Position numbers and translations under genes: made by a program
Shown: positions 1 through 7,943 of the stretch, one piece after another
Layout of the letters: every line of letters begins with the position of its first letter
How positions within the stretch are numbered: the first letter of the stretch is position 1
Origin: DATDUP01 sp035290345
GTDB lineage: Bacteria; Patescibacteriota; Patescibacteriia; Magasanikbacterales; UBA922
Assembly: GCA_035290345.1 (NCBI GenBank)
Contig: DATDUP010000029.1
Coordinates: forward strand, 1 to 10,774
Length of the DNA: 10,774 nt
Direction: 5' to 3'
The notes under the pieces: generated by a model
What the model was told of the DNA's origin: nothing
Databases searched by the model: none
The model's input: the letters and a program-made list of their open reading frames with translations, nothing else

Positions 1-3000
1 ACCCCATCTTTATCAGTATCAGCTTGGTTAGGATTCTGATCATTGGGACAATTATCCTGCAGATGACAGACAAAATCCCCATCAATATCATTTTTTATAT
101 CATTGGGACACAAATCACAAACATCACCCAAACCATCATTATCGCCATCCGCCTGATCTGAATTGACTCGTAAAGGACAGTTATCAATCGCATCTTCTAC
201 CCCATCGCCGTCCTGATCGTTCAAAGACTTATATTCAATGACGTCAAAAGTGTCATAGGTGCCATTGTCTCCCTGAAGACGGGCATAAACAGTTTTGTTG
301 CCATAACCAGCCGAAAGCACAAATGGTGCTTGATTACCAAACAACGGTTCAAAAGACAAACCAATGAAGGCTGGGTCTTCAGATAACACATAATTAGAAA
401 CGTATTTCAGATCCAAAAAAGTAATTACCACATTAGGCGAAGTGGTAAAGGCTGCCCCATTGTTTATCACAATCAAACCACTGGGATTCTTCGGATCTGG
501 CTCACAAGCTGGATCACCTGGCTGACACTCGGGCGGTAAGGGTGGAGGCGGAGCTGGCGGGGGGGCAGCGGGAGCAATAGCATCAGTAGTAGCAGATACT
601 GCTGCGCTCCAGGCTGTCTCTATTCCTTCGCTATTTTTAGCTTTCACCCGGAAGGAATAGGTAGTGCCATTATTTAAATTGGTAAAGGTGTAAGAACCGG
701 CGTTAGTCCAGCCCGAATTGCGATTCGCATCAGCCACATCTTCCGCATAATAAGAGGTGCCATCCCCGGTCCAAGAAACAATAATCTGCGAAGTTGGGGC
801 CGCCGGGTCTTTAGCCGCGGACACTGAACTAATCCCGGAAGAAAGGGTGTAAAAAGCTAAAGTACTAGTCGCTGTTTCAGTACTATCGCCATTACGATAT
901 TTTGTATGAACCCGATACGGAGTGTTGGCAGTTAGAGCGGCCGTAGACCAGGTATTGTCCCCAGACTGCCAACCAGAGTTTTCCACTTCCGCACCAGCAA
1001 TCGTGTAGACAGTAAAAAAGTAGGCCGAAGAATCTCCACTATCGCTATTAAAAGAATCCACGGCGAAGACCGCACTGGTCACTCCGACAGTAGAGGCCAC
1101 CAGATTGGTAGGAGTGGGAGCAAGGGTATAAAAATACTTTGTACTCGTACTTGTTTCAACACTATCACCATTATGGTATAACACACCAATCTGATATTTA
1201 GTATTAGAAGAAAGAGAAACTGTATTGGACCAGGTATTGTCCCCAGATTGCCAACCAGAGTTTTCCACTTCTGCCCCGGCCATGGTTTGGATGAAGAAAT
1301 AATAGCCGGACTGACCTGCACTATCGTTAGAAAAAGTATCCACTTGAAAAGCCGCCGACGTCGCCCCCACAGTTGTAGTTGCCAAATTAGTAGGTGTATC
1401 AGCCAAAGTATAAAACCAAGCGGTGGTTGTAGACGTTTCTACACCATCACCATTTCGTTCTTTTACCGCTGCCTGATACCGGGTGTTTTCGGTTAACGCT
1501 ACTGATGTCGACCAAGTGTTGTCCCCAGATTGCCAACCAGAATTTTCTATTTCTGCGGCCGCACCATCAAAAACTACAAAATAATACCCGGAAGAGTCGC
1601 CACTGTGATTATTAAAAGGACTAACCGAAAGAACCGCGCTAGTTACCCCGATTGAAGATACTGTGGGAGAAACTGGGGCCGGGGCGAGAGTATAGAAATA
1701 TCTAGTAGTGGTGGCTGTCTCCACTCCGTCTCCGTTACGGTATAACACACCAACTTGATATTTAGTATTAGAGGAAAGAGAAACAGTGTTGGACCAAGTG
1801 TTGTCCCCAGATTGCCAACCAGAATTTTCCACCCAGGTTCCTACCTCGTCGGCAATAACAAAACGATATCCTGATTTCCCACTATCATGATTAGGAAAAG
1901 TATCCACTTGAAAAGAGGCTGAATCTGTTCCTACTGTGGTAGTTACGAGATTTGTTGGTGTATCAGCCAAAGTATAAAGCCAACCAGAATTAGCCGCTGT
2001 TTCGATCCCGTTGCCATTCCGATTTTTGGCTATTCCCTGATATGGGGTATTTTCGGTTAAGACTACCGATGTCGACCACGTATTATCACCAGACTGCCAA
2101 CCAGAATTTTCCACTTCCGTGCCAATATTGTTTAAAATCTGAAAGTAATAACCAGAAGAATCACTACCATGATTGTTGAAGGTGTCAACCTGAAAAGCAG
2201 CCGATGTAACCGTAATGGTGGTGGTTACAAAATTAGTAGGTGCCGGGGCGAGAGTATAAAAAGATATTTCTGAAGGTGTGGAGCTACTTCGTAACCAAGT
2301 ATCATAAGCCCACATCTTGGCATAATACTTGGTATTGGATGATAAAGAAGAAATCGTGGTGTCACTAGTGCCGTTAAAATCCACCGCCCCTAAATCTCCA
2401 TCAGTGGAAGAAGTGTGAGCCGAGTCACTTTCTGTCACTGGAGTATTTAAGGAATAAAATATTTTGTATTCTTTAAAATTCGTGTCAACAGCGGACGTAC
2501 CCAAGCCGACAACTACTGCATTTGTCGAAGTGGAAACTACTGACAAGCCCATTGGATTAATCGGCTCCCTGGTATCCAAAGTAAAGGCCGGCGAAACCAC
2601 GGCCGAGCCAGCATCCGTCCCATCATTAGGTGTAACCCGGAAATACACTGACGCATCTTCAGTATAAGGAAGATCTGCAAGCGCATCCCATTCAAAGCTT
2701 AAATTAACAGAACCATCCACATCCGTATCAATACTGGAAATTGTACCAACCGTAGAAGTGGAGACCCCGTCACCCTCTCCACCCTGGGAAACTCCCATGA
2801 TGTGAGCAGCAAACCAGTTAGTTCCGTCAACAGAATAATAAACTAAAAGTGAAATCTCATTATTGTCCACATCTGCAACTGTAGTGGTTACGCTCACCCG
2901 GTTGGCCGTGGATTGATACGGACTAGTAGCAGAAGCAGACGGTGCTGTATTGAAACTAATCTCTGTCGTCGTATAAATTGCTTCGTTAGTATCAGCGACT

Positions 3001-4190
3001 GCCATGCCATAATACCCAAGATGAACAGTGTTGCCAGATAGTTCAATGTGAGGCCAGCTAGGATCGTTGGAAATATTTGTCACCAAATCCTCAGTCCAAG
3101 AACCATCGGACAAGACATCCAGATATAAATCATCCAAAGTAGAACCCCGATGCCAAGCAATGATGGGATTGGTGGTATTAAACGCCAAACTAGTGTAAAG
3201 TCCTCCCCCGGTAGGAGTGGAAGAAACTACGGAACAGGTGAAAGTCGTATTACCACCAATACAACCTGTATTACCACCGTCTTGATAGGCAAAACACAAA
3301 TCATTGCCATCTGGTGAATAGGAGATACCTATCTGCCCTGAACTATCAAGGGCAAGTGACACGTGCTTAACTAGACCTATATATCCAGCATCAACAGTAT
3401 AACAACTCCAATCACTATCTGCGCACCCCCCGGCGGCCCCGCCATCACGGATGGCATATTTGATTTCACTGTTATCTGAATCTGCGTAAGCAATTACCGG
3501 GACACCAGAGGAATTAAATTTAATTTCTGGCTGAGTTCCTACAATCCCAGTCGTATCCACCAATTCAATTGACCAACTAGTAGAAACCGTACAAGTGCTG
3601 CTGCAGGTCGCATAACCCAGGTCGTCATAATATGCATCATAAAATGCTACCCCTAATCTAGTAGCGGAATTATAATAATCAAAACTGACTTCACTAATAT
3701 TATATAATCCAGCATCAGTAATTGTATAACAGCCCCAGTCCGTGTCGCCTCCACCACAATTGTTGGCGCTATCCCGGGTCATATAATATAACGAGCTGGT
3801 TGGCGAACCCCATTTTTTATAAACAATGATCGGAGTATTCGTACCATCCAAATCCAAATCCATGGTCCGGGCCGTTCCACCACAACCGTCAGCGTCTACT
3901 AAGATCTCCGGGGTGGAAGTAACACCAGCATCTATCCGAGTATAGTGGGGACGCACGTTATTCGATTCGCAATAAGCAAAATGAATGCTATCACTGTCTT
4001 CTACGGCCAAATCTATTTGTTGACCGATGTTATAATCAATCCCCTGATTTTCCAACACCACAATTGTTGTCCAAGTATAAGCATTTACTACCGCGCGGAA
4101 GCCGACAAAAAATAACAAAAAAATTACTGCTAATAACGCAAACGATCCCATTGCTGCTTTTGCTTGGTTGCCTGAGGTGACTAATTTCAT
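1..4190 (-). CDS. Giant secreted modular protein (propeller-like, Ig-like, Fn3 repeats, thrombospondin type 3 repeats); 3' end beyond window
   Basis: An uninterrupted reading frame of 1396 codons runs off the left edge; I checked every in-frame triplet and found no stop. The ATG at 4190 is the first start after an in-frame TAA at 4203-4205, with a weak AGAAG 4 bases upstream. Order: signal peptide 1-37 (long hydrophobic core, likely cleavage after VNA); about 38-412, roughly six propeller-like blades with patterns such as GVPVIAYADSD and cysteine pairs; 413-520, an Ig-like domain with a YYSVDGTNW motif; 538-644, an Fn3-like domain; 645-1113, five tandem 94-residue Fn3-like units; 1118-1197, another Fn3; 1198-1232, a proline-rich linker (PPPAPPPPLPP); 1233-1321, an Ig-like domain; 1322 to the edge, calcium-binding thrombospondin type 3 repeats (DNCPNDQNPNQADTDKDG). 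By analogy with such modular exoproteins it is probably a surface or secreted adhesion or binding protein. No catalytic domain is visible. The C-terminal anchor, if any, is outside the window. Confidence 0.9.
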   Translation of the reverse strand, partial: MKLVTSGNQAKAAMGSFALLAVIFLLFFVGFRAVVNAYTWTTIVVLENQGIDYNIGQQIDLAVEDSDSIHFAYCESNNVRPHYTRIDAGVTSTPEILVDADGCGGTARTMDLDLDGTNTPIIVYKKWGSPTSSLYYMTRDSANNCGGGDTDWGCYTITDAGLYNISEVSFDYYNSATRLGVAFYDAYYDDLGYATCSSTCTVSTSWSIELVDTTGIVGTQPEIKFNSSGVPVIAYADSDNSEIKYAIRDGGAAGGCADSDWSCYTVDAGYIGLVKHVSLALDSSGQIGISYSPDGNDLCFAYQDGGNTGCIGGNTTFTCSVVSSTPTGGGLYTSLAFNTTNPIIAWHRGSTLDDLYLDVLSDGSWTEDLVTNISNDPSWPHIELSGNTVHLGYYGMAVADTNEAIYTTTEISFNTAPSASATSPYQSTANRVSVTTTVADVDNNEISLLVYYSVDGTNWFAAHIMGVSQGGEGDGVSTSTVGTISSIDTDVDGSVNLSFEWDALADLPYTEDASVYFRVTPNDGTDAGSAVVSPAFTLDTREPINPMGLSVVSTSTNAVVVGLGTSAVDTNFKEYKIFYSLNTPVTESDSAHTSSTDGDLGAVDFNGTSDTTISSLSSNTKYYAKMWAYDTWLRSSSTPSEISFYTLAPAPTNFVTTTITVTSAAFQVDTFNNHGSDSSGYYFQILNNIGTEVENSGWQSGDNTWSTSVVLTENTPYQGIAKNRNGNGIETAANSGWLYTLADTPTNLVTTTVGTDSASFQVDTFPNHDSGKSGYRFVIADEVGTWVENSGWQSGDNTWSNTVSLSSNTKYQVGVLYRNGDGVETATTTRYFYTLAPAPVSPTVSSIGVTSAVLSVSPFNNHSGDSSGYYFVVFDGAAAEIENSGWQSGDNTWSTSVALTENTRYQAAVKERNGDGVETSTTTAWFYTLADTPTNLATTTVGATSAAFQVDTFSNDSAGQSGYYFFIQTMAGAEVENSGWQSGDNTWSNTVSLSSNTKYQIGVLYHNGDSVETSTSTKYFYTLAPTPTNLVASTVGVTSAVFAVDSFNSDSGDSSAYFFTVYTIAGAEVENSGWQSGDNTWSTAALTANTPYRVHTKYRNGDSTETATSTLAFYTLSSGISSVSAAKDPAAPTSQIIVSWTGDGTSYYAEDVADANRNSGWTNAGSYTFTNLNNGTTYSFRVKAKNSEGIETAWSAAVSATTDAIAPAAPPPAPPPPLPPECQPGDPACEPDPKNPSGLIVINNGAAFTTSPNVVITFLDLKYVSNYVLSEDPAFIGLSFEPLFGNQAPFVLSAGYGNKTVYARLQGDNGTYDTFDVIEYKSLNDQDGDGVEDAIDNCPLRVNSDQADGDNDGLGDVCDLCPNDIKNDIDGDFVCHLQDNCPNDQNPNQADTDKDG
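852..2258 (-). repeat. Five tandem 282-bp (94-residue) Fn3-like repeats with a two-unit higher-order period
   Basis: The core encoding SGWQSGDNTWS recurs at 955, 1237, 1519, 1801 and 2083, exactly 282 bases apart each time. In protein order, units 1 and 3 share LTENTxYQ and end in YTLADTPTNL, while units 2 and 4 share NTVSLSSNTKYQ and end in YTLAPxP. The pattern is therefore A-B-A-B plus an A-like fifth unit, with a 564-base higher-order period; for example the same stretch starting TATAACACACCAA lies at 1177 and 1741. Unit 5 lacks one codon after the core. The core is nearly invariant at the DNA level, including synonymous positions, whereas flanks diverge. This fits duplication of a two-domain block with possible later gene conversion. 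Confidence 0.92.
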
Positions 4191-4212
4191 CAAACTTCTA
4201 AATTATGCTGAT

Positions 4213-4218
4213 ATTATA
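4213..4218 (-). promoter_or_regulatory. Probable -10 box of the giant secreted protein gene
   Basis: A perfect TATAAT reads on the minus strand 22 bases before the ATG at 4190. No good -35 is visible, because that position falls in the T-tract and stem of the upstream terminator. The gene thus seems to be transcribed separately from the SIMPL gene. The AT-rich setting makes a chance match possible. Confidence 0.5.
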
Positions 4219-4221
4219 ATA

Positions 4222-4258
4222 AAAAAACAAAAAAAAGGGAAGGCTTTTAGCCTTCCCC
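4222..4258 (-). terminator. Rho-independent terminator after the SIMPL-domain gene
   Basis: On the minus strand a perfect 9-bp stem (GGGAAGGCT with AGCCTTCCC, plus-strand arms 4237-4245 and 4249-4257) closes a 3-base loop and is followed directly by a run of T broken by a single G. It starts 15 bases beyond the SIMPL stop codon. The T-tract lies on the minus strand only, so it serves that gene and insulates it from the giant protein gene. Confidence 0.93.
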
Positions 4259-4272
4259 TGTTGATACTTTTC

Positions 4273-5118
4273 TTAACGAATAGCGAACTGGACACTGACG
4301 TTTAACTTTACCTCCTGGCTACCCGGTTGAATATCGGGTGCCGGCGTTCCGCCGCCCATCCCTTCCGCCATGTAGACATCACTATAACCCTTGTACATGG
4401 ACCAGCTATCCCCAGCTTCATATTCATTGTACGAAACAATCTCTACCAATCTCACCCCCAAGGCTTGGCTTAAATTTGTCGCCTTTTGCGCGATCTTTTG
4501 CAAAGCTTCCTCTCGGGCCTGCGCTTTATACACTTCGTTATCATCAATGGTGAACTGGATGCCGTTTACTTGATTTAAACCAAGTTTCCCCGCCAAAGCG
4601 ATCACCTCATTGGCCTTCGCCAATTCCCTTACTTTCACTTGCAATTGCTGGTTCACCTCATAACCCTCCAAAATCTGCTCCCCTTCTGGAGTATAACGAT
4701 AGTTGGGATAGATATTATAATTCAAGGTCTGAATATCATCATCCGCCACGTTCAGAGCTCGTAATTCCCCCACTAGTTTATTCATTACTTCCGTGTTATT
4801 CTTCTGAGCCTCCGCCACTGTAGCGGCTTTGGAACTCATTCCAAGAGTGGTGACCGCCACATCTGGGATCGCGGTGGCCTTTCCTTGGGCTTCCACCACA
4901 ATCGTCCTTTCCATTTTGTCGACCTGGCCGATGTATTGATACTTCTCTAAATTATTTCGAATCAAGGTCCCAAAGAAAATAATGACATAAACCAAAAGCA
5001 CTCCCAAAAGAGTGGCAAAGATTTTTTTGACGAAAGTGGAACAATGTCCGCACACGCTCCCACATCCACAACCGGCTGTTTCGTCTGAACAGCATTCTTG
5101 TCTTTTTTTGACAGGCAT
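4273..5118 (-). CDS. SIMPL (DUF541) domain protein with membrane anchor and cysteine-rich N-terminus
   Basis: The 281-residue product has a short N-terminal segment with six cysteines and one histidine (C9, C10, C17, C19, C23, H25, C26), one hydrophobic membrane segment at about 33-53, and a SIMPL/DUF541 domain from about 70 to the end. The family pattern is clear: TIVVEAQGKATAIPDVA at the domain start, then the AQKNN...LRALNVADDDIQTLNYNIYPNY region, a GYEVNQQLQVKVREL strand, and the helix with EEALQKIAQKATNLSQALG. It probably sits as a bitopic protein with the domain outside the membrane. The molecular role of SIMPL proteins is poorly defined; links to oxidative or envelope stress are reported for some. 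The gene has its own extended -10 promoter and a strong terminator, so it is probably monocistronic. The start ATG at 5118 has no nearby Shine-Dalgarno. Confidence 0.88.
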   Translation of the reverse strand: MPVKKRQECCSDETAGCGCGSVCGHCSTFVKKIFATLLGVLLVYVIIFFGTLIRNNLEKYQYIGQVDKMERTIVVEAQGKATAIPDVAVTTLGMSSKAATVAEAQKNNTEVMNKLVGELRALNVADDDIQTLNYNIYPNYRYTPEGEQILEGYEVNQQLQVKVRELAKANEVIALAGKLGLNQVNGIQFTIDDNEVYKAQAREEALQKIAQKATNLSQALGVRLVEIVSYNEYEAGDSWSMYKGYSDVYMAEGMGGGTPAPDIQPGSQEVKLNVSVQFAIR

Positions 5119-5155
5119 ATATTTAATGTTTATTTAATTTTGTTTTCTTTTCTTC

Positions 5156-5164
5156 ATTATACCA
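5156..5164 (-). promoter_or_regulatory. Extended -10 promoter element of the SIMPL gene
   Basis: The minus strand reads TGGTATAAT just after the pgk stop codon, 37 bases before the SIMPL ATG. It matches the TGnTATAAT extended -10 consensus, which can work with a poor -35; TTCAAA lies 15 bases upstream. The identical nonamer occurs before gap. Confidence 0.65.
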
Positions 5165-5169
5165 CGAAA

Positions 5170-6378
5170 TTATTTCTTTGAACACACGGCCTGTATTCCC
5201 GGAAGATTCCGACCACCTAGAAATTCCAACATCGCTCCACCACCAGTGGAAGCCAGATCTACATCTTCCAGCATTTTTACCTTTTCCATAGCTTCAATTG
5301 TCTCCCCGCCCCCGACAATGCCAAACGCTGAACCACGCGAATGAGTCGCCACCAATCGAGCGACAGCTAAAGTTCCCATATCGTATGGTTTTTGCTCAAA
5401 ATATCCCATTGCTCCGTTCCAAACCAAAGTTTTTGCTTTTTTTATCTCCTTCGCGAACAGCCGCACGGTCGCCGGTCCGATGTCCAGAATGGCCTCGCTC
5501 CGTCGACAAATATTCTTTTCTTTATTATTCAAAAATACATGTCGGTATCTTTTACCTTCCTGGTCACCCACAATTACATCTACTGGCAAACATATCTTTT
5601 TGTTTTTTAGCAGCCTTTTAACTAATCCAATCAGGCCTTTATCTACTTGTGACTGGCCAATCTTATATCCTTGAGCCGCTAAATAGGTGCTAAAAATCAC
5701 CCCCCCGACCAATAACCTACTGACTCGAGGTAAAAGATTTTTTATGACTGGAATTTTCGTCTCCACTTTTGCCCCACCTAAAATGGCTACATACGGCTTC
5801 CCCGCCTTTTTCAATCCTTTTTCTAAACCCCTAATTTCTTTTTCTAACAACAGACCAGGAAAGGCTGGTAAATATTTGGCTAAGCCACTGACCGAAGCAT
5901 CCCCCCGATGAGCCACCGCAAAACCATCTAAAACAAAGACATCACCTAGATCAGCTAATTCTTTTGCCAATCCTTTCTTATTGCCTTGTTCCCCGGCGGC
6001 AAAACGAATATTTTCCAGCATGGCCACCCCACCTCTAGTCAAAGAATCTATTTGCTCTTTAATTTTCTCTTTTTGTTTTTCTGTCAATTCCCAATCTTTG
6101 GTATTTATTTTTAACACCTCTGACCCCAAAAGTTTAACTAATTTTTTCCGGACCGGTTCTACGGAAAACATTGGATCGTACTTTCCCTCTGGTCTCCCCA
6201 AATGAGTGATGAGAATCACCTTAGCTTTTTTCTTTTGTAAATATTTAATCGTTGGCAAACTCGCTAAAATTTTACTTTCGTCTTTAATCTGACGACCGGC
6301 CAAGGGGACATTAAAGTCAACCCGAACCAATACGCGTTTGTCGGCCAAAGAACTAATTCCCTTCAGACTTTTCATCAT
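5170..6378 (-). CDS. pgk: Phosphoglycerate kinase
   Basis: PGK transfers phosphate from 1,3-bisphosphoglycerate to ADP, the first ATP-yielding step of lower glycolysis. At 402 residues it has normal length. Visible landmarks: VRVDFNVPL (D21, N23), HLGRPEGK (H59, R62), MLENIRF (R125), AVAHRGDASV (R158), ILGGAKVETKI, a WNGAMGYFE segment, GGGET, and the C-terminal STGGGAMLEFL loop that binds nucleotide. Two oddities stand out. The position of the conserved catalytic Arg (human Arg38) is Lys36, and the usual AHRAHAS reads AHRGDAS. Either tandem ATG (6378 or 6375) could start translation; no strong Shine-Dalgarno is close, and the coding region overlaps the upstream gene by 26 bases, suggesting translational coupling. 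It is the last gene of the gap cluster; no terminator is visible after it. Confidence 0.97.
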   Translation of the reverse strand: MMKSLKGISSLADKRVLVRVDFNVPLAGRQIKDESKILASLPTIKYLQKKKAKVILITHLGRPEGKYDPMFSVEPVRKKLVKLLGSEVLKINTKDWELTEKQKEKIKEQIDSLTRGGVAMLENIRFAAGEQGNKKGLAKELADLGDVFVLDGFAVAHRGDASVSGLAKYLPAFPGLLLEKEIRGLEKGLKKAGKPYVAILGGAKVETKIPVIKNLLPRVSRLLVGGVIFSTYLAAQGYKIGQSQVDKGLIGLVKRLLKNKKICLPVDVIVGDQEGKRYRHVFLNNKEKNICRRSEAILDIGPATVRLFAKEIKKAKTLVWNGAMGYFEQKPYDMGTLAVARLVATHSRGSAFGIVGGGETIEAMEKVKMLEDVDLASTGGGAMLEFLGGRNLPGIQAVCSKK

Positions 6379-6937
6379 ATGGATAATCGATTACCTTCTT
6401 AGTCGCTTTTTCGTTTTTGATAAAAACATCAAATTGACTTTTTACCTGAGATGGGGCCCGATCCTCCGGTCTAATCATACCAACCCAAATAAATTTATTT
6501 ATTGTCCGTCCCAGTTCTTTTAATACTTCCGTTTGTAATTGCTCTTCCGCGGACTTTTTCTCTATAGCCGGGTCTGTCCCTCCCATGTCGTTATTTATAA
6601 ATGCCAAAACACTGGCTTGTTCCACCACTAGTACTGTCCTGTCCGCCCGATCTTTCTGTATTTCCAATACTTTGTCTACTTGAGCCACTCGATCGTTGTC
6701 CATTTTAAAACCCGCGACCTTCCAACCCTGCTGATATAGTTCATTTATCAAATCCCGACTCAAGAAAGAAACACCGCAATCTCGTCCATTACCCCAAATC
6801 GGCACCGCCAGTGTCTGCCCCTCGGACAAATTTGCCGCCACCAAAGCTTTTACTCGCGCCTTTCCTTGTTCGTAATTTAATTCATTCGGATCAGAATTTT
6901 CCTGATCTCCCCCAAACATTCCTTCTCCATCACGCAT
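6353..6937 (-). CDS. Unknown soluble protein encoded between gap and pgk
   Basis: I do not recognise this protein. From the ATG at 6937 it is 194 residues, with no signal peptide, membrane segment or cysteine cluster (a single Cys). It begins with an acidic, polar stretch, then alternates predicted strands and helices (TLAVPIWGNG, LINELYQQGWKVAGF, RTVLVVEQASVLAFI, NKFIWVGMI), which suggests an alpha/beta fold. It ends in a charged tail that overlaps the pgk start by 26 bases. Start choice: the frame is open to a TTG at 6964 inside gap, but the ATG at 6937, four bases beyond the gap stop, is more plausible; a second ATG at 6919 has the best ribosome site (GGAG five bases upstream). Its position between two consecutive glycolytic genes suggests a linked function, regulatory or structural, but this is inference only. 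Confidence 0.75.
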   Translation of the reverse strand: MRDGEGMFGGDQENSDPNELNYEQGKARVKALVAANLSEGQTLAVPIWGNGRDCGVSFLSRDLINELYQQGWKVAGFKMDNDRVAQVDKVLEIQKDRADRTVLVVEQASVLAFINNDMGGTDPAIEKKSAEEQLQTEVLKELGRTINKFIWVGMIRPEDRAPSQVKSQFDVFIKNEKATKKVIDYPYDEKSEGN

Positions 6938-6941
6938 ATGA

Positions 6942-7943
6942 TTATTTCCGGCTCTTCCCGACAATCTCAGCCATTTCCACTAAACGATTAGCATACCCCC
7001 ACTCATTGTCGTACCAAGCAATAACTTTTGCTAAATTTTCTCCTACAACATTCGTCAATTCTAAATCCACAATTGCAGAATTAGTATTACCAATAAAGTC
7101 AGACGAAACTAATGGCTCAGCGCTCACTGCTAAAATACCCTTGAGATTGGTTCTACTGGCGCGGACAAAAGCCTGATTGATTTGTTCTTTTGTCACCGCC
7201 TTTTTCAAAACAACCGTAAAATCAGTCAAAGAAACCGTAATAGTCGGCACCCGCACGGCCAAACCAGCAAAACTATTCGCCAAATGGGGAATCACCTTGG
7301 CCGTAGCTTGGGCCGCACCCGTGCTCGTAGGGACCATGTTCTGGGCCGCGGCTCGGGCTCGCCTCAAATCCTTGTGTGGTCCATCTTGTAAATTCTGATC
7401 AGCGGTATAAGCATGAACCGTGGTCAACATCGCCTTATCCACGCCAAAATTCTTTTCCAATACTTGCATCACCGGAACCGTGCAATTAGTTGTACAAGAA
7501 GCATTATCAATGATAGATTCGCCGGCATATTGGCCGCAATTAATCCCTCGCAGATATGTCTTTATCCCCTCCCCTTTACTCGGGGCGGAAATCACCACTT
7601 TTCGGGCCCCGGCTTTCAAATGCAAACTCGTCCCAGCCTGATCCCGAAAAACGCCCGTACACTCCAAAACCACATCAATCTTCAACTTCTTCCAAGGTAA
7701 TCGCGATGGATCTTTTTCCGCAAAAGCAAGAATCTTTTTTTTACCGATGACGATACTTTGGGCGTCATAGGTAACAGCGGGAGAAAAATCCGGATAAGCC
7801 GTATCGTATTTTAACAAATGAGCCAAAGTCTTAGTGTCAGTCAAATCATTGATCGCTACGATTTCTAAATTCTTTTTACCCCAAGCCACTTTCAAGGCGT
7901 GGCGGCCGATGCGGCCGAAACCGTTTATAGCAACTCTGATCAT
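6942..7943 (-). CDS. gap: Glyceraldehyde-3-phosphate dehydrogenase, NAD type
   Basis: GAPDH oxidises glyceraldehyde-3-phosphate with phosphate to 1,3-bisphosphoglycerate, the substrate of the neighbouring PGK. The 333-residue length is typical. The N-terminal Rossmann motif INGFGRIGR is at 6-14; the catalytic motif ASCTTNC places the nucleophile at C150, with partner H177 in TTVHAYT; DGPHKDLRRARAA and STGAAQA contribute phosphate binding; WYDNEWGYANR lies near the C-terminus. D33-L34 (INDLTD) and P189 match the signature of NAD-dependent enzymes rather than the NADP type. The ATG at 7943 begins the family's usual N-terminus (IRVAINGFGR) directly. An extended -10 lies 36 bases upstream, overlapping the edge of ruvC, so this is the first gene of a gap-unknown-pgk operon. 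The leader is AT-rich without a Shine-Dalgarno. Confidence 0.98.
   Translation of the reverse strand: MIRVAINGFGRIGRHALKVAWGKKNLEIVAINDLTDTKTLAHLLKYDTAYPDFSPAVTYDAQSIVIGKKKILAFAEKDPSRLPWKKLKIDVVLECTGVFRDQAGTSLHLKAGARKVVISAPSKGEGIKTYLRGINCGQYAGESIIDNASCTTNCTVPVMQVLEKNFGVDKAMLTTVHAYTADQNLQDGPHKDLRRARAAAQNMVPTSTGAAQATAKVIPHLANSFAGLAVRVPTITVSLTDFTVVLKKAVTKEQINQAFVRASRTNLKGILAVSAEPLVSSDFIGNTNSAIVDLELTNVVGENLAKVIAWYDNEWGYANRLVEMAEIVGKSRK

Noticed and set aside
852..2258. Regular 282-base repeats as a CRISPR-like or satellite array
   Set aside because: The repeats are in frame, encode protein domains, and have no short-repeat/spacer structure.
1248..2667. Small plus-strand reading frames (1248-1496, 2464-2667) opposite the giant protein gene
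   Set aside because: They lie entirely antisense to a continuous 1396-codon frame with clear domains, and their products resemble no protein; they reflect the repeat and codon structure of the real gene.
6938..6964. TTG start at 6964 for the gene between gap and pgk
   Set aside because: It would overlap gap by 23 bases without a supporting ribosome site, while in-frame ATGs at 6937 and 6919 are better placed.
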